Of a stretch of 22,768 bases of DNA, positions 1 to 8,306 are shown one piece after another. The translations under genes were made by a program, and so were the position numbers. Below the pieces are notes generated by a model. It saw only the letters and a program-made list of their open reading frames with translations, ran no database searches and had not been told where the DNA came from. The first letter of the stretch is position 1, and each line of letters starts with the position of its first letter. The stretch is from an uncultured Chloroflexota bacterium (GTDB lineage Bacteria > Chloroflexota > Limnocylindria > Limnocylindrales > CSP1-4): the NCBI GenBank assembly GCA_903928275.1, contig CAIYQJ010000073.1, positions 1 to 22,768 on the forward strand, given 5' to 3'.

Positions 1-3000
1 ATGGCCCGGCTCAACGCCGGCGAGATCCCGGGCTTCCAGATGGAGAAGCGCTACGTCCGCCCCGACGGGTCGATCGTCTGGATCGACATGACGATCTCCC
101 CGGTGCGCGTCGCTGATCCCGCCCATCCCCGCCACCTCTGCATGATCGACGACATCACCGAGTGGAAGCGGGGTGAGGAGGCTCTGCGCGAGAGTGAGGA
201 ACGGTTCCGGCTCACGTTCGACGACGGGCCGTTCGGCGCGGCCATCGTCGGCACCGACCGTCGCTTGCAGCAGGTGAACGGGGCATTCGCGCGGATGACC
301 GGGTACACGCCCGACGAGCTCGCCTCGCTCGGTTTCGACCAGGTGACGCACCCGGACGACGCCGCCACCGATGTCGCGGGCGTCCGACGGCTCGTCTCCG
401 GCGAGATCGATCGGTACGAGCGGGACAAGCGCTACGTGCGCAAGGACGGGAGCACGGCCTGGGGCCACGTGATCGTCCGGCTGCTGCACGGCCGGGAGGG
501 GCGACCGCTCGGGATGCTCGCGATGATCGACGACATCTCCGAGCGCCACGAGGCGCACGAGCAGGCGGCGCGCGCCGCGCGCGAGTGGCAGGCGACGTTC
601 GACGCCAGCCGCGACGCGATCTGGCTGCTCGATGCGGAACAGCGCATCGTGCGCTCGAACGCGACGGCCACGGCGATCTTCGGGCGCCCGGGCGTGGACG
701 TCATCGGGCGCCGGTGCTGGGAGGTCGCGCACGGCGCGACGGGGCCCATCCCCGGGTGCCCCGCGCTGCGCTCGCGGGGGACTCGGGAGCGCGAGTCCCT
801 GGAGCTCCAGATCGGTGAGCGCGAGTACGACGTCGTCTGCGACCCCGTCCTCGACGCGGAAGGCGTGTTCGCCGGGGCGGTCCACGTCGTCACCGACATC
901 ACGGAGCGCGCTCGCGCCGACCGGGCGGTGCGCGAGAGCGAGGCACAGATCCGGGGGCTGTTCGAAGGCGTCACGCTCGGCATCGCGACGGCCCGCCTCG
1001 TCGTCGAGGACGGCCGGCCCGTGGACTGGGTCTGGGAGGCTGCGAACGACGCGTACGGCGCGGTCACGGGCCTCCGCGACGTCGTGGGCCGGCGCGCCTC
1101 GGAGGCGATGCCCGGGGTCCACGAGCGCGACCCGTTCCTCCTCGAGTTCTACGGCCGGATCGCGGAGACCGGGGTCCCCGACTCCTACGAGCGGGAGGTC
1201 AGCAGCGTCGGCAGGACGATCGCGGTATCCGCGTTCAGCCCCGGCCCCGGACGCTTCACCGCGATCCTCAGCGACGTGACCGAGCGAAGCCGGTCCGAGC
1301 ACGCGATCGCGGAGTCACGGCGACTGCTCGACGAGACGCAGGCGATCGCCCGGCTCGGGGGATGGGAGTTCGACGTCGCGAGCGGGCGCGTCACGTGGAC
1401 CGACGAGGTCTACGCGATCTACGGCGTCGATCGCGGCCTCGACCTCAGCGACCCCGAGGGCGCCATCGCCGCCTACGCGCCGGACAGCGCTCCCGTCATC
1501 GAAGCGGCCCTCCGCCGCGCGGTCGAGCCGGGAGAGCCATACGATCTCGAGCTCGAGCTCGACCGTGCCGACGGACGCCGGGTCTGGGTACGCACGACGG
1601 GCCGGCCCGTCGTCGTGGACGGGGTCGTCGCTCGCGTGAACGGCTACATCCTCGACATCACGGAACGCAAGGTGGCGGAGGTCGCGCTGCGGGCGAGCCG
1701 GCAGGAGCTCGCGGAGGCCCAGCGGATGGCCCACGTCGGGAGCTGGACCTGGGTCGTGGACGGCGACTGCGTCTCGTGGTCGGACGAGCTGTTCCGGATC
1801 TTCGGGCTCGAGCCTGCCGCGACCGCGCCATCGTTCGCCGAGCACCAGCGCATGTACACGGACGAGACGCGCGGGGCACTGCTCGCCGCGGTCGAGCGTG
1901 CGGTCGAGACGGGCGAGGGGTACGAGGTCCCGCTCGACGTCGTCCGGCCCGACGGGGCGATCCGGCACGTCGTCTCGCGCGGTCGCGCCGACCGCGGCCC
2001 GGGCGGGTCGGTCGCTGGCCTGCACGGCACGGTCATGGACCTCACCGAGCGCCAGGAGTCGGAGGCACTGATCGCGCGGGCCGAGAAGCTGGAGGTGGTC
2101 GGGCAGCTCGCCGGCGGCGTCGCCCACGACTTCAACAACCTCCTCGGGGTCATCCTCGGCAACGCCGAGATGACGCGATCAGAGCTCGGTGCGGATGACC
2201 CGCGGTCGGCAGCGATGACGGAGATCGAGGAGGCGGCCCACCGCGGCGCCACCCTCACGCGGCAGCTGCTCGCCTTCAGCCGGCAGCAGGTCATCTCTCC
2301 CGAAGCGCTCGAGATCGACGCCGTCGTCGGCGAGATGGAGGCGCTGCTCGGCGGAGCGGTCGGGGAGAGCGTGGGGCTCGAGTTCGTCGCCGGTGCGGCC
2401 GGGGTCTCCGTGCGGGCGGATCGCGCGCAGTTCGGCCAGGTCCTGCTGAACCTCGCGGCGAACGCGCGAGACGCGATGCCGTCCGGGGGCACGCTCCGGA
2501 TCGCGACGGAGACCGTCGACGTCGGGGCGGCGGACGCGGCCCGACCTGCGTTCGTCGCGCCCGGCCGGTACGCGACCGTGACGCTGACGGACACCGGCAC
2601 AGGGATGGACGAGGGGGTACGGGCGCACCTCTTCGAGCCGTTCTACACCACGAAGGGGCCCGGCAAGGGGTCCGGCCTGGGGCTCTCCACGGCGCAGGGG
2701 ATCGCGCGCCAGGGCGGCGGCGACCTGCTCCTGGCGGACACCGTGCCCGGACGCGGCTCCGCGTTCGTGCTCTACCTGCCCGTGACCGAGGATGCGCGCC
2801 CGGCCGCACCCGTCGTCGCGAGCGTCTCGCCCATGGCGACGGGGACGGCGACGGTCCTCGTCGTGGACGACGACGCCGGCCTCCTGCGGCTGACAGCGCG
2901 GATCCTGGCCAAGGCCGGCTTCTCGGTGCTCACCGCCGCCGACGGCCTCGCCGCGCTCGCGGCCCTCGCCGCGCATCCGGGCCCGGTGGCTCTCGTCGTG

Positions 3001-3210
3001 ACCGACGTGATCATGCCCGTGATGGGCGGCCACGAGCTCGCGCGTCGCGTGCCCGAGACGCGCCCCGAGACCCGCATCCTCCTCATGTCGGGCTACCCGG
3101 GCGACGTCGTGTTGCCCGACGGCATGCTCCTGTCGGGAGCCCCCTTCCTGGCCAAGCCGTTCACGGCAGCCGAGGTCACGGCGAAGGTCCGCGAGGTGCT
3201 CAGCGCGTGA
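1..3210 (+). CDS. Multi-PAS hybrid sensor histidine kinase with C-terminal receiver domain (5' end probably outside window)
   Basis: Cytoplasmic-type sensor kinase: PAS modules sense a signal, the kinase core autophosphorylates a histidine, and phosphate can pass to the attached receiver. The first residues already lie in the second half of a PAS/PAC fold, so the ATG at base 1 is probably internal and the gene starts upstream. Five further PAS units follow, each closed by a D-[IVL]-[ST]-E-R type PAC end near residues 177, 299, 425, 553 and 680. The dimerisation helix has the AHDFNN motif with phospho-accepting His709. The ATPase domain shows the N box around Asn821, the DTGTG box at 864-868 and the GSGLGL box at 890-895. 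The receiver spans about 950-1069, with acidic pocket Asp956-958, phospho-acceptor Asp1002 and Lys1052. No membrane segment is visible in the part present. The ligand cannot be read from the sequence. Identity as a hybrid kinase is secure; the start is not. Confidence 0.93.
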   Translation: MARLNAGEIPGFQMEKRYVRPDGSIVWIDMTISPVRVADPAHPRHLCMIDDITEWKRGEEALRESEERFRLTFDDGPFGAAIVGTDRRLQQVNGAFARMTGYTPDELASLGFDQVTHPDDAATDVAGVRRLVSGEIDRYERDKRYVRKDGSTAWGHVIVRLLHGREGRPLGMLAMIDDISERHEAHEQAARAAREWQATFDASRDAIWLLDAEQRIVRSNATATAIFGRPGVDVIGRRCWEVAHGATGPIPGCPALRSRGTRERESLELQIGEREYDVVCDPVLDAEGVFAGAVHVVTDITERARADRAVRESEAQIRGLFEGVTLGIATARLVVEDGRPVDWVWEAANDAYGAVTGLRDVVGRRASEAMPGVHERDPFLLEFYGRIAETGVPDSYEREVSSVGRTIAVSAFSPGPGRFTAILSDVTERSRSEHAIAESRRLLDETQAIARLGGWEFDVASGRVTWTDEVYAIYGVDRGLDLSDPEGAIAAYAPDSAPVIEAALRRAVEPGEPYDLELELDRADGRRVWVRTTGRPVVVDGVVARVNGYILDITERKVAEVALRASRQELAEAQRMAHVGSWTWVVDGDCVSWSDELFRIFGLEPAATAPSFAEHQRMYTDETRGALLAAVERAVETGEGYEVPLDVVRPDGAIRHVVSRGRADRGPGGSVAGLHGTVMDLTERQESEALIARAEKLEVVGQLAGGVAHDFNNLLGVILGNAEMTRSELGADDPRSAAMTEIEEAAHRGATLTRQLLAFSRQQVISPEALEIDAVVGEMEALLGGAVGESVGLEFVAGAAGVSVRADRAQFGQVLLNLAANARDAMPSGGTLRIATETVDVGAADAARPAFVAPGRYATVTLTDTGTGMDEGVRAHLFEPFYTTKGPGKGSGLGLSTAQGIARQGGGDLLLADTVPGRGSAFVLYLPVTEDARPAAPVVASVSPMATGTATVLVVDDDAGLLRLTARILAKAGFSVLTAADGLAALAALAAHPGPVALVVTDVIMPVMGGHELARRVPETRPETRILLMSGYPGDVVLPDGMLLSGAPFLAKPFTAAEVTAKVREVLSA

Positions 3211-3264
3211 TCGCGAGCCGGCCGCGGTCGGTGGGGTCGTCCGGGGCCGGCGACGACTGTTCCC

Positions 3265-3310
3265 ACGGCCGCCCGGCGTCACGGCCGCCCGGCGCAACGG
3301 CCGCCCGGCG
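3265..3310 (+). repeat. Three 16-bp tandem direct repeats upstream of tRNA-Ala
   Basis: The 14-base word ACGGCCGCCCGGCG occurs at 3265-3278, 3281-3294 and 3297-3310, each start exactly 16 bp after the last. The two spacer bases differ (TC, then CA). The array ends 17 bp before the TATAAT box of the tRNA promoter. It could be an operator-like array, a substitute for a -35 element, or a chance GC-rich minisatellite. Confidence 0.8.
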
Positions 3311-3333
3311 CCGCCGGCGCGGTCGGGTATAAT
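3305..3333 (+). promoter_or_regulatory. Promoter of tRNA-Ala with perfect -10 box
   Basis: A consensus TATAAT lies at 3328-3333 in an otherwise GC-only region, 16 bp before the first base of the tRNA, so transcription would begin about 8-10 bp before the mature 5' end. At the usual 17-bp spacing the -35 position (3305-3310) reads CCGGCG, unlike TTGACA, and is the end of the third upstream repeat. The -10 is convincing; the -35 is not conserved. Confidence 0.7.
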
Positions 3334-3349
3334 CGCGCCTCGGACCAGT

Positions 3350-3425
3350 GGGGCTATAGCTCAGCTGGGAGAGCGTCTGAATGGCATTCAGAAGGTCGGG
3401 AGTTCGAGCCTCCCTAGCTCCACCA
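3350..3425 (+). tRNA. tRNA-Ala, anticodon GGC
   Basis: A full 76-nt cloverleaf can be drawn by eye. The acceptor stem is GGGGCTA (3350-3356) with TAGCTCC (3415-3421). The D stem is GCTC/GAGC. The anticodon stem is TCTGA/TCAGA around loop ATGGCAT, with anticodon GGC at 3383-3385. The T stem is GGGAG/CTCCC with loop TTCGAGC. The third acceptor pair is G·U, the main identity element recognised by alanyl-tRNA synthetase, which confirms alanine. Discriminator A and CCA (3423-3425) are encoded. It reads GCC/GCU codons; GCC is very common in this genome. It lies in the leader region of leuS but has its own -10 box. Confidence 0.97.
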
Positions 3426-3451
3426 CTCCACTGAGGCGCCGACACCCAGGA

Positions 3452-3474
3452 CCCCTCGCCGGCTCGGCGGGGGG
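3452..3474 (+). terminator. GC-rich hairpin after tRNA-Ala, probable terminator
   Basis: CCCCTCGCCG (3452-3461) pairs with CGGCGGGGGG (3465-3474) over 10 bp, including one G·U, around a GCT loop. Only TT follows, so the U tract is weak, as is common at this GC content. It starts 26 nt after the tRNA and 91 nt before leuS ends its leader, so it may release the tRNA transcript. Confidence 0.5.
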
Positions 3475-3565
3475 TTCCGCATATCCGGGCGACGGTCGGT
3501 GCCGGGAGCCCCGGACCCGGCCGTCGGGGACGGCCACGATCGCAGACAGCCAGGCAGGGAGACAC

Positions 3566-6115
3566 GTGAGCGCGACCGAGCGGATCCGCATCGACCGGTA
3601 CGACCCGGCGGAGATCGAGCCGCGCTGGCAGCAGCGCTGGGAAGAGCTCGGCCTCCACCGGACCGACCTCACGGACACGGCGCGACCGCGCTACTACCTC
3701 CTCACGATGTACCCGTACCCCTCGGGCGACCTGCACATCGGCCACTGGTACATCGTGACGCCCACGGACGCCATCGCGCGTCACCGGCGCATGAACGGCG
3801 ACAACGTCTTCCTGCCGATCGGCTTCGACGCGTTCGGGCTGCCGGCGGAGAACGCCGCGATCAAGAACCGCATCCACCCGGCCGAGTGGACGATGCGGAA
3901 CATCGGGATCATGCGGCGGCAGTTCCGGACGATGGGCGCCACGTTCGACTGGGAGCACGAGGTCGTCACGTGTGACCCGGCGTACTACCGCTGGAACCAG
4001 TGGATCTTCGTGAAGCTCCTCGAGGCGGGCCTCGCCTACCGTGCCACATCGCCCGTCGACTGGTGCCCCAACGACGGGACGCTCGCGCGCGAGCAGGTGG
4101 AGGGCGCCGAGCGCCGGTGCTGGCGGTGCGGATCGCCCGTCGAGAAGCGGGACCTCGCGCAGTGGTTCCTCCGCCTCACGCGATACGCGGACGAGCTGCT
4201 CGACTTCACGGGCCTCGACTGGCCGGAGCCGGTCCGCATCATGCAGACGAACTGGATCGGTCGGTCCGAAGGCGCCGAGATCGTCTTCACGGTGGCGACC
4301 GACGCCCACCACGCGGGCGGCCAGGAGATCCGCGTCTTCACGACGCGCCCGGACACGCTCTTCGGCGCCACGTTCATGGTCCTCGCCCCGGAGCACCCGC
4401 TCGTGGGCGCCATCACGTCGCCGGGCCAGCGGGCCGCGGTGGACGCGTACGTGGCGCAGGCGGGGCGCGAGACGGAGATCGAGCGGCTCTCCGCCGAGCG
4501 GGAGAAGACCGGCGTGCCCACGGGCGCGCACGCGATCAACCCGGTGAACGGCGAGCGGATCCCGATCTGGATCGCCGACTACGTCCTCGCCGGGTACGGG
4601 ACGGGCGCCATCATGGCCGTCCCCGCGCACGACGAGCGCGACTTCGCGTTCGCCCGGGAGTTCGACCTGCCGATCGTCAAGGTCATCCGGCCGGTCGACG
4701 CCCTCGAGGAGCGCCGCGAGCTCACGGAGGCGTACGTGAGCAAGGCCGAGACGGACGTCCTCGTCAACTCCGGCCACTTCAACGCGCTGTCCGTGCCGGA
4801 CGGCTCCCGCGCGATCGTGGAGTGGCTCGCGTCGAAGGGCGAGGGGCGCATGGCGGTCACGTACCGCGTCCGCGACTGGCTCATCAGCCGGCAGCGCTAC
4901 TGGGGCACGCCCATCCCGGTCGTCTACTGCGAGGCCGACGGCATCGTGCCCGTGCCCCCGGACCAGCTGCCCGTGCGCCTCCCGGAGACCGTGGACTACG
5001 CCGGGAGCGGCGACAACCCGCTCCGCCGGGACGCGACGTTCCTGGACGTGGCGTGCCCGCGGTGCGGGGGCCCGGCACGCCGCGAGACCGACACGATGGA
5101 CACCTTCATCGACAGCTCCTGGTACTGGTTCCGCTACCTCTCGCCGGGACTGGAGACGGGCGCGGTCGATCGCGCGCTGGCCGACGCGTGGACGCCGGTG
5201 GACCAGTACACGGGGGGCGCCGAGCACGCGGTCATGCACCTGCTGTACAGCCGCTTCTTCACGAAGGCGCTGCGGGACCTCGGGGTCGTGGGCGAGTCCG
5301 AGCCGTTCAAGCGCCTGTTCAACCAGGGCCAGATCCTCGGCGCGGATGGCGAGCGGATGAGCAAGAGCCGCGGGAACGTCCAGGACCCGGACGAGCTCGT
5401 GAAGCGGTACGGCGCCGACACGGTCCGGCTCTTCCTCATGTTCATGGGTCCGTGGGACCAGGGCGGGCCATGGAGCCCCACCGGGATCGGTGGCGTGCAC
5501 CGATTCCTCGGACGGACGTGGACGCTGGTGCTCGACCCGAACGGCAGGGAGTCGGGCGACCCGGACGCCGGGAAGCTGCCCCCGGGCGAGGACGCGGCCG
5601 CGTCGGAGAAGGCGATCCGGACGGCCGCGCACCGCACGCTCCAGGTCGTCTCGGCCGAGTACGCCGACTTCCGCTTCAACACGATGGTCGCCCACCTCAT
5701 GGAGCTCGCGAACACGCTCATGCGGTATCGCGGGACCCAGGCGGCCGGCGGCGCCGCGTGGGACGAGGCGGTCCGGATGCTCCTCCTCATGCTCGCGCCT
5801 GCCGCCCCGCACGCCGCGGAGGAGCTGTGGAGCCGCCGGCTCGCGGCCGCCGGTGCGCCGTGGTCGTCGATCCACGCGGAACGCTGGCCGGAGGTGGATA
5901 CCGCCGCCGCCGCCGCCGAGGAGCGCGAGGTGCCGGTGCAGGTGAACGGCAAGCTCCGCGACAGGGTCACCGTGCCCGTCGGCCTCTCCGACGCGGAGGT
6001 CGAGGCGATCGTCCTCGCGCGCGACAAGGTGGTCGCGGCGCTGGACGGCAGGACGCCGGACCGCGTCATCCACGCCGGCGGCGGCCGCCTCGTGAACATC
6101 GTCGTCCGGGGCTGA
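3566..6115 (+). CDS. leuS: Leucyl-tRNA synthetase
   Basis: Charges tRNA-Leu with leucine in the cytoplasm; class Ia synthetase of 849 residues, within the usual bacterial range. The ATP-binding HIGH motif is intact at residues 57-60 in the context PSGDLHIGH. The second signature is RMSKS at 597-601, a conservative variant of KMSKS. The inserted editing domain is present: the threonine-rich peptide TTRPDT is at 259-264 and the GTGAIMAVPAHDERD block at 345-359, with the conserved Asp359 that positions the misacylated amino acid. Cys pairs around residues 170-193 and 495-500 resemble zinc-knuckle segments. The anticodon-binding and C-terminal domains are complete. The GTG start at 3566 follows AGGGAG (3556-3561) and begins the family-typical N-terminus. 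A family-A/D gene remnant begins about 30 bp after the stop codon, in the same frame. Confidence 0.98.
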   Translation: MSATERIRIDRYDPAEIEPRWQQRWEELGLHRTDLTDTARPRYYLLTMYPYPSGDLHIGHWYIVTPTDAIARHRRMNGDNVFLPIGFDAFGLPAENAAIKNRIHPAEWTMRNIGIMRRQFRTMGATFDWEHEVVTCDPAYYRWNQWIFVKLLEAGLAYRATSPVDWCPNDGTLAREQVEGAERRCWRCGSPVEKRDLAQWFLRLTRYADELLDFTGLDWPEPVRIMQTNWIGRSEGAEIVFTVATDAHHAGGQEIRVFTTRPDTLFGATFMVLAPEHPLVGAITSPGQRAAVDAYVAQAGRETEIERLSAEREKTGVPTGAHAINPVNGERIPIWIADYVLAGYGTGAIMAVPAHDERDFAFAREFDLPIVKVIRPVDALEERRELTEAYVSKAETDVLVNSGHFNALSVPDGSRAIVEWLASKGEGRMAVTYRVRDWLISRQRYWGTPIPVVYCEADGIVPVPPDQLPVRLPETVDYAGSGDNPLRRDATFLDVACPRCGGPARRETDTMDTFIDSSWYWFRYLSPGLETGAVDRALADAWTPVDQYTGGAEHAVMHLLYSRFFTKALRDLGVVGESEPFKRLFNQGQILGADGERMSKSRGNVQDPDELVKRYGADTVRLFLMFMGPWDQGGPWSPTGIGGVHRFLGRTWTLVLDPNGRESGDPDAGKLPPGEDAAASEKAIRTAAHRTLQVVSAEYADFRFNTMVAHLMELANTLMRYRGTQAAGGAAWDEAVRMLLLMLAPAAPHAAEELWSRRLAAAGAPWSSIHAERWPEVDTAAAAAEEREVPVQVNGKLRDRVTVPVGLSDAEVEAIVLARDKVVAALDGRTPDRVIHAGGGRLVNIVVRG

Positions 6116-6145
6116 CCGGGGGGCGCAGGCCCCGCTCCGCCTGGT

Positions 6146-6691
6146 CTGCCCGCCGTCGCGTTCTGCCGCGACCAGCTCGTCGTCGACTCGTTCACCGTCC
6201 TGACGCAGGGCGTCTGCCCGACATCGCCGTACACGGCCGGCGAGCTCTCGCGCTTCTCGTCCACCCAGCTGGCGGCGTGCTTCGGCCCGCATGCGATCTC
6301 GTTCGTCGCCCAGGTCCCGAAGCCCATCGGCGGGGGGATCGGCGGCTTCTGGAGCGGGACCCCCGCCTGGCTCGTGGCCCAGGAGATGGAGGGCCTCCGC
6401 GTGGACAGCACCGGCGGCGCCATCCTCGTCCGCGTCCCGCCTCGCCTCGGCGCCTGTCACGGGACCGCGGGCGATGCGAGCTGCCCGTTCCATCCGTATA
6501 TCGGGCGGTGGGTGCGCATCACGGGCCATTTCATGGACCCCGCATCGTCGACCTGCCGCGTGACGTGGGACTTCCAGGACCAGCGTCCGCGACCGGCGCT
6601 GTACACCGCGGCGTACTTCCGCCAGTACTGCCGCGAACAGTCCGTCATGACGTCACGCCCGGTCGGGGTCGCCGCGCCGAAGGATCGCTGA
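6146..6691 (+). pseudogene. 5'-truncated remnant of the cysteine-rich two-domain secreted protein family
   Basis: Translation in the leuS frame, just past its stop, gives an uninterrupted 181-codon stretch that aligns with the last part of unit 1 and all of unit 2 of the downstream proteins. It begins at LPAVAFCRDQLVVDSF and includes CP, CFG, PPRLGAC, CPFHPYIG, TGHFMDPASSTC and YCREQ, ending at TGA 6689-6691. Signal peptide, linker and most of unit 1 are missing, and there is no early start codon with a ribosome-binding site; the first in-frame ATG is 6374, in the middle of unit 2. It is closest to protein D in its opening segment. The best reading is a partial duplicate or deletion remnant. 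No stops or frameshifts have accumulated, so the loss may be recent, or the piece may be translated by reinitiation after leuS. Neither can be decided here. Confidence 0.8.
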
Positions 6692-6907
6692 TCCGGGGGC
6701 CGGCCCCGGCGCCGAGGACCGCCGCCGGGGGTGTGGGAGCGCATCGCGACCCCGTACCAAGGAGGGATGGCGCATCCCCCGACCGGAGGAGACGATCCGC
6801 CCGACACGGTGCCACGCACGGCGGCCTGCCGTGCGGGTGCCCGCGTTCGTGTGCGCGACCGCCGACCCGGCGCTCGTGACACCCGGACACGAGAGGAGAC
6901 GAGCCGG

Positions 6908-8170
6908 ATGAGCAGACTCGGCCGTAGATGGATCCCGGTCTCCGCGGTCGCGGCGCTGCTGTCGCTGGCGGCGATCGTGCCCGTCGGCACCTCGGCGGGG
7001 TCGGCGCCCGGCGCGCGCGCCGCGGCCGGCGCGTCGTCGTCGCCGTCGCCCTCGTCATCGCCCTCGCCGTCGTCATCGCCGTCGGCATCCCCCGCCGGCT
7101 GCCCGAACCTGGCGGACGGCCAGGTCTCGCTCGCGGTCATCATCGCGACGGGCGCCGAGAAGATGGTCGAGTGCCTGGATGCCGCGGGGATCTCGCGGGT
7201 CGCGTTCGACGCGTACTTCCCGAAGCTCGTCTACCCGGGGGCCGGCGGGACCGGCCAGTCGTCCGTGGCGCCGACGTGGCTCTCCGGCGGGCTCGTCTTC
7301 TACGACGCCACGACGGGCGTGATCGACCCCGCGGACGACCTGGCTGCCGGGATGCGCGTGCAGACGGGGCCGGAGCCCGGGCTCACCGGCGGCGACGCGG
7401 CGCGGGCATGGATGGCGGCCAACACGGTCTTCCTGCGGGTGCCCCCGGCGCTGGGCGACTGCCAGGTGATGGACACCGCGAGGTTCTGCACATTCGGCCG
7501 CTTCGCGGGCCAGGAGCTCCACTTCACCGCGCACTACCAGGATCCCGCCGCGGCCACGTGCAAGGGGACCTGGTACCCGGATCCAGCCACCACGGTCAAG
7601 GCGGACCTGCCCGCGGCGAGCGTCCGTGCGTACTGCGACCAGCAGCTCGTCGTCGAGTCCTTCGTGACGAATGAGCCGTACGTGTGCCCGGCGAGCCCGT
7701 ACACCGTCACGGAGCTCAGCCACTTCCGGAGCGACCGGCTCGTCGCGTGCCTCGGCTCGCGGACGATCTCCGTCCTCGCGTACGTCCCGGTGCCGGTGGC
7801 GTCGGCGACCGGAACCATCTGGGACGGCACGCCGCACTGGCTCGTGGGCAACGGGATGACCGGGATGGTCGTCCTCGGCTGGCCCGATTCCGCGTACACG
7901 TACTGGCTCGTCCGCATCCCGCCGCGCCTGGGCGCCTGCACGCTCCAGTCGAACGACCCGGCATCGTGCCCGTTCCGGCCGTTCGCCGGGAAGTGGGTGA
8001 CGATCACCGGCCACCTCGCCGACGCGGCGTCCGCGACGTGCAAGGCCACATGGACGAACCCGGCACCCAAGCCCCCGTTCTTCACGACCGCATACGTCCG
8101 GCAGTACTGCCGCGAGCAGTTCGTCATCTCGGCGACGCCGACGCTCGCGAAGGCGCCCGCGCGGCCCTGA
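6908..8170 (+). CDS. Secreted cysteine-rich two-domain protein A (family not recognised)
   Basis: A 420-residue protein with a Sec-type signal peptide (basic MSRLGRRW, hydrophobic core to about 26, Ala/Ser-rich cleavage region), then a Ser/Pro linker at about 43-63. Two homologous units follow. Unit 1 has Cys65, 89, 185, 194, 218 and 243; unit 2 has Cys260, 281, 344, 354, 378 and 401. The shared order is CP, CL, PP-x-LG-x-C, a second Cys, then a GH/AHY-x-D-x(4)-TCK strand and YC-x-x-Q. With twelve paired cysteines and no free one, three disulfides per unit are likely. There is no recognisable catalytic motif. The ATG at 6908 is chosen because GAGGAG lies 9 nt upstream and the signal peptide begins there. 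An in-frame ATG at 6767 would add an unlikely hydrophilic prefix. Extracytoplasmic location is well supported; function is unknown. Confidence 0.85.
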   Translation: MSRLGRRWIPVSAVAALLSLAAIVPVGTSAGSAPGARAAAGASSSPSPSSSPSPSSSPSASPAGCPNLADGQVSLAVIIATGAEKMVECLDAAGISRVAFDAYFPKLVYPGAGGTGQSSVAPTWLSGGLVFYDATTGVIDPADDLAAGMRVQTGPEPGLTGGDAARAWMAANTVFLRVPPALGDCQVMDTARFCTFGRFAGQELHFTAHYQDPAAATCKGTWYPDPATTVKADLPAASVRAYCDQQLVVESFVTNEPYVCPASPYTVTELSHFRSDRLVACLGSRTISVLAYVPVPVASATGTIWDGTPHWLVGNGMTGMVVLGWPDSAYTYWLVRIPPRLGACTLQSNDPASCPFRPFAGKWVTITGHLADAASATCKATWTNPAPKPPFFTTAYVRQYCREQFVISATPTLAKAPARP

Positions 8171-8190
8171 CGCCCCGGACGTCAGGGCCG
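8162..8190 (+). terminator. Perfect 11-bp hairpin across the stop codon of gene A
   Basis: CGGCCCTGACG (8162-8172) and CGTCAGGGCCG (8180-8190) are exact inverted repeats with a 7-nt loop, and the left arm contains the TGA of gene A. No U tract follows, so this may be a Rho-assisted terminator or an mRNA 3' stabiliser rather than a classical intrinsic terminator. Confidence 0.5.
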
Positions 8191-8306
8191 AAGCTCACGG
8201 TCGGGTGCCCCGGCGCGGAGCCGATGCACCCGACTAGACTGGCCACGGGACCGCGTCGATGGGCCTGAGGGGGGAGGCACGGCGCGACCGACCACGGGAG
8301 GGAACC

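Noticed and set aside
3200..6529. A 1109-codon open frame on the minus strand opposite tRNA-Ala and leuS
   Set aside because: Its product is low-complexity Arg/Asp/Glu/Val/Pro text with no motif, and it crosses the tRNA; stops are rare in all frames at this GC content.
7034..7095. Short TCG/CCG-rich tandem repeats in gene A, at first sight like a repeat array
   Set aside because: They encode the Ser/Pro linker in frame; there are no spacers, so it is not a CRISPR array.
6767..8170. An earlier start for protein A at ATG 6767, just after AAGGAGG
   Set aside because: The ribosome-binding site is only 1 nt from the ATG and the extra 47 residues are hydrophilic, burying the signal peptide; ATG 6908 has a well-spaced site.
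8235..8240. TAGACT as a -10 box for gene B (and TATGCT at 9696-9701 for gene C)
   Set aside because: Neither has a -35-like sequence at a proper distance; too weak to list as promoters.
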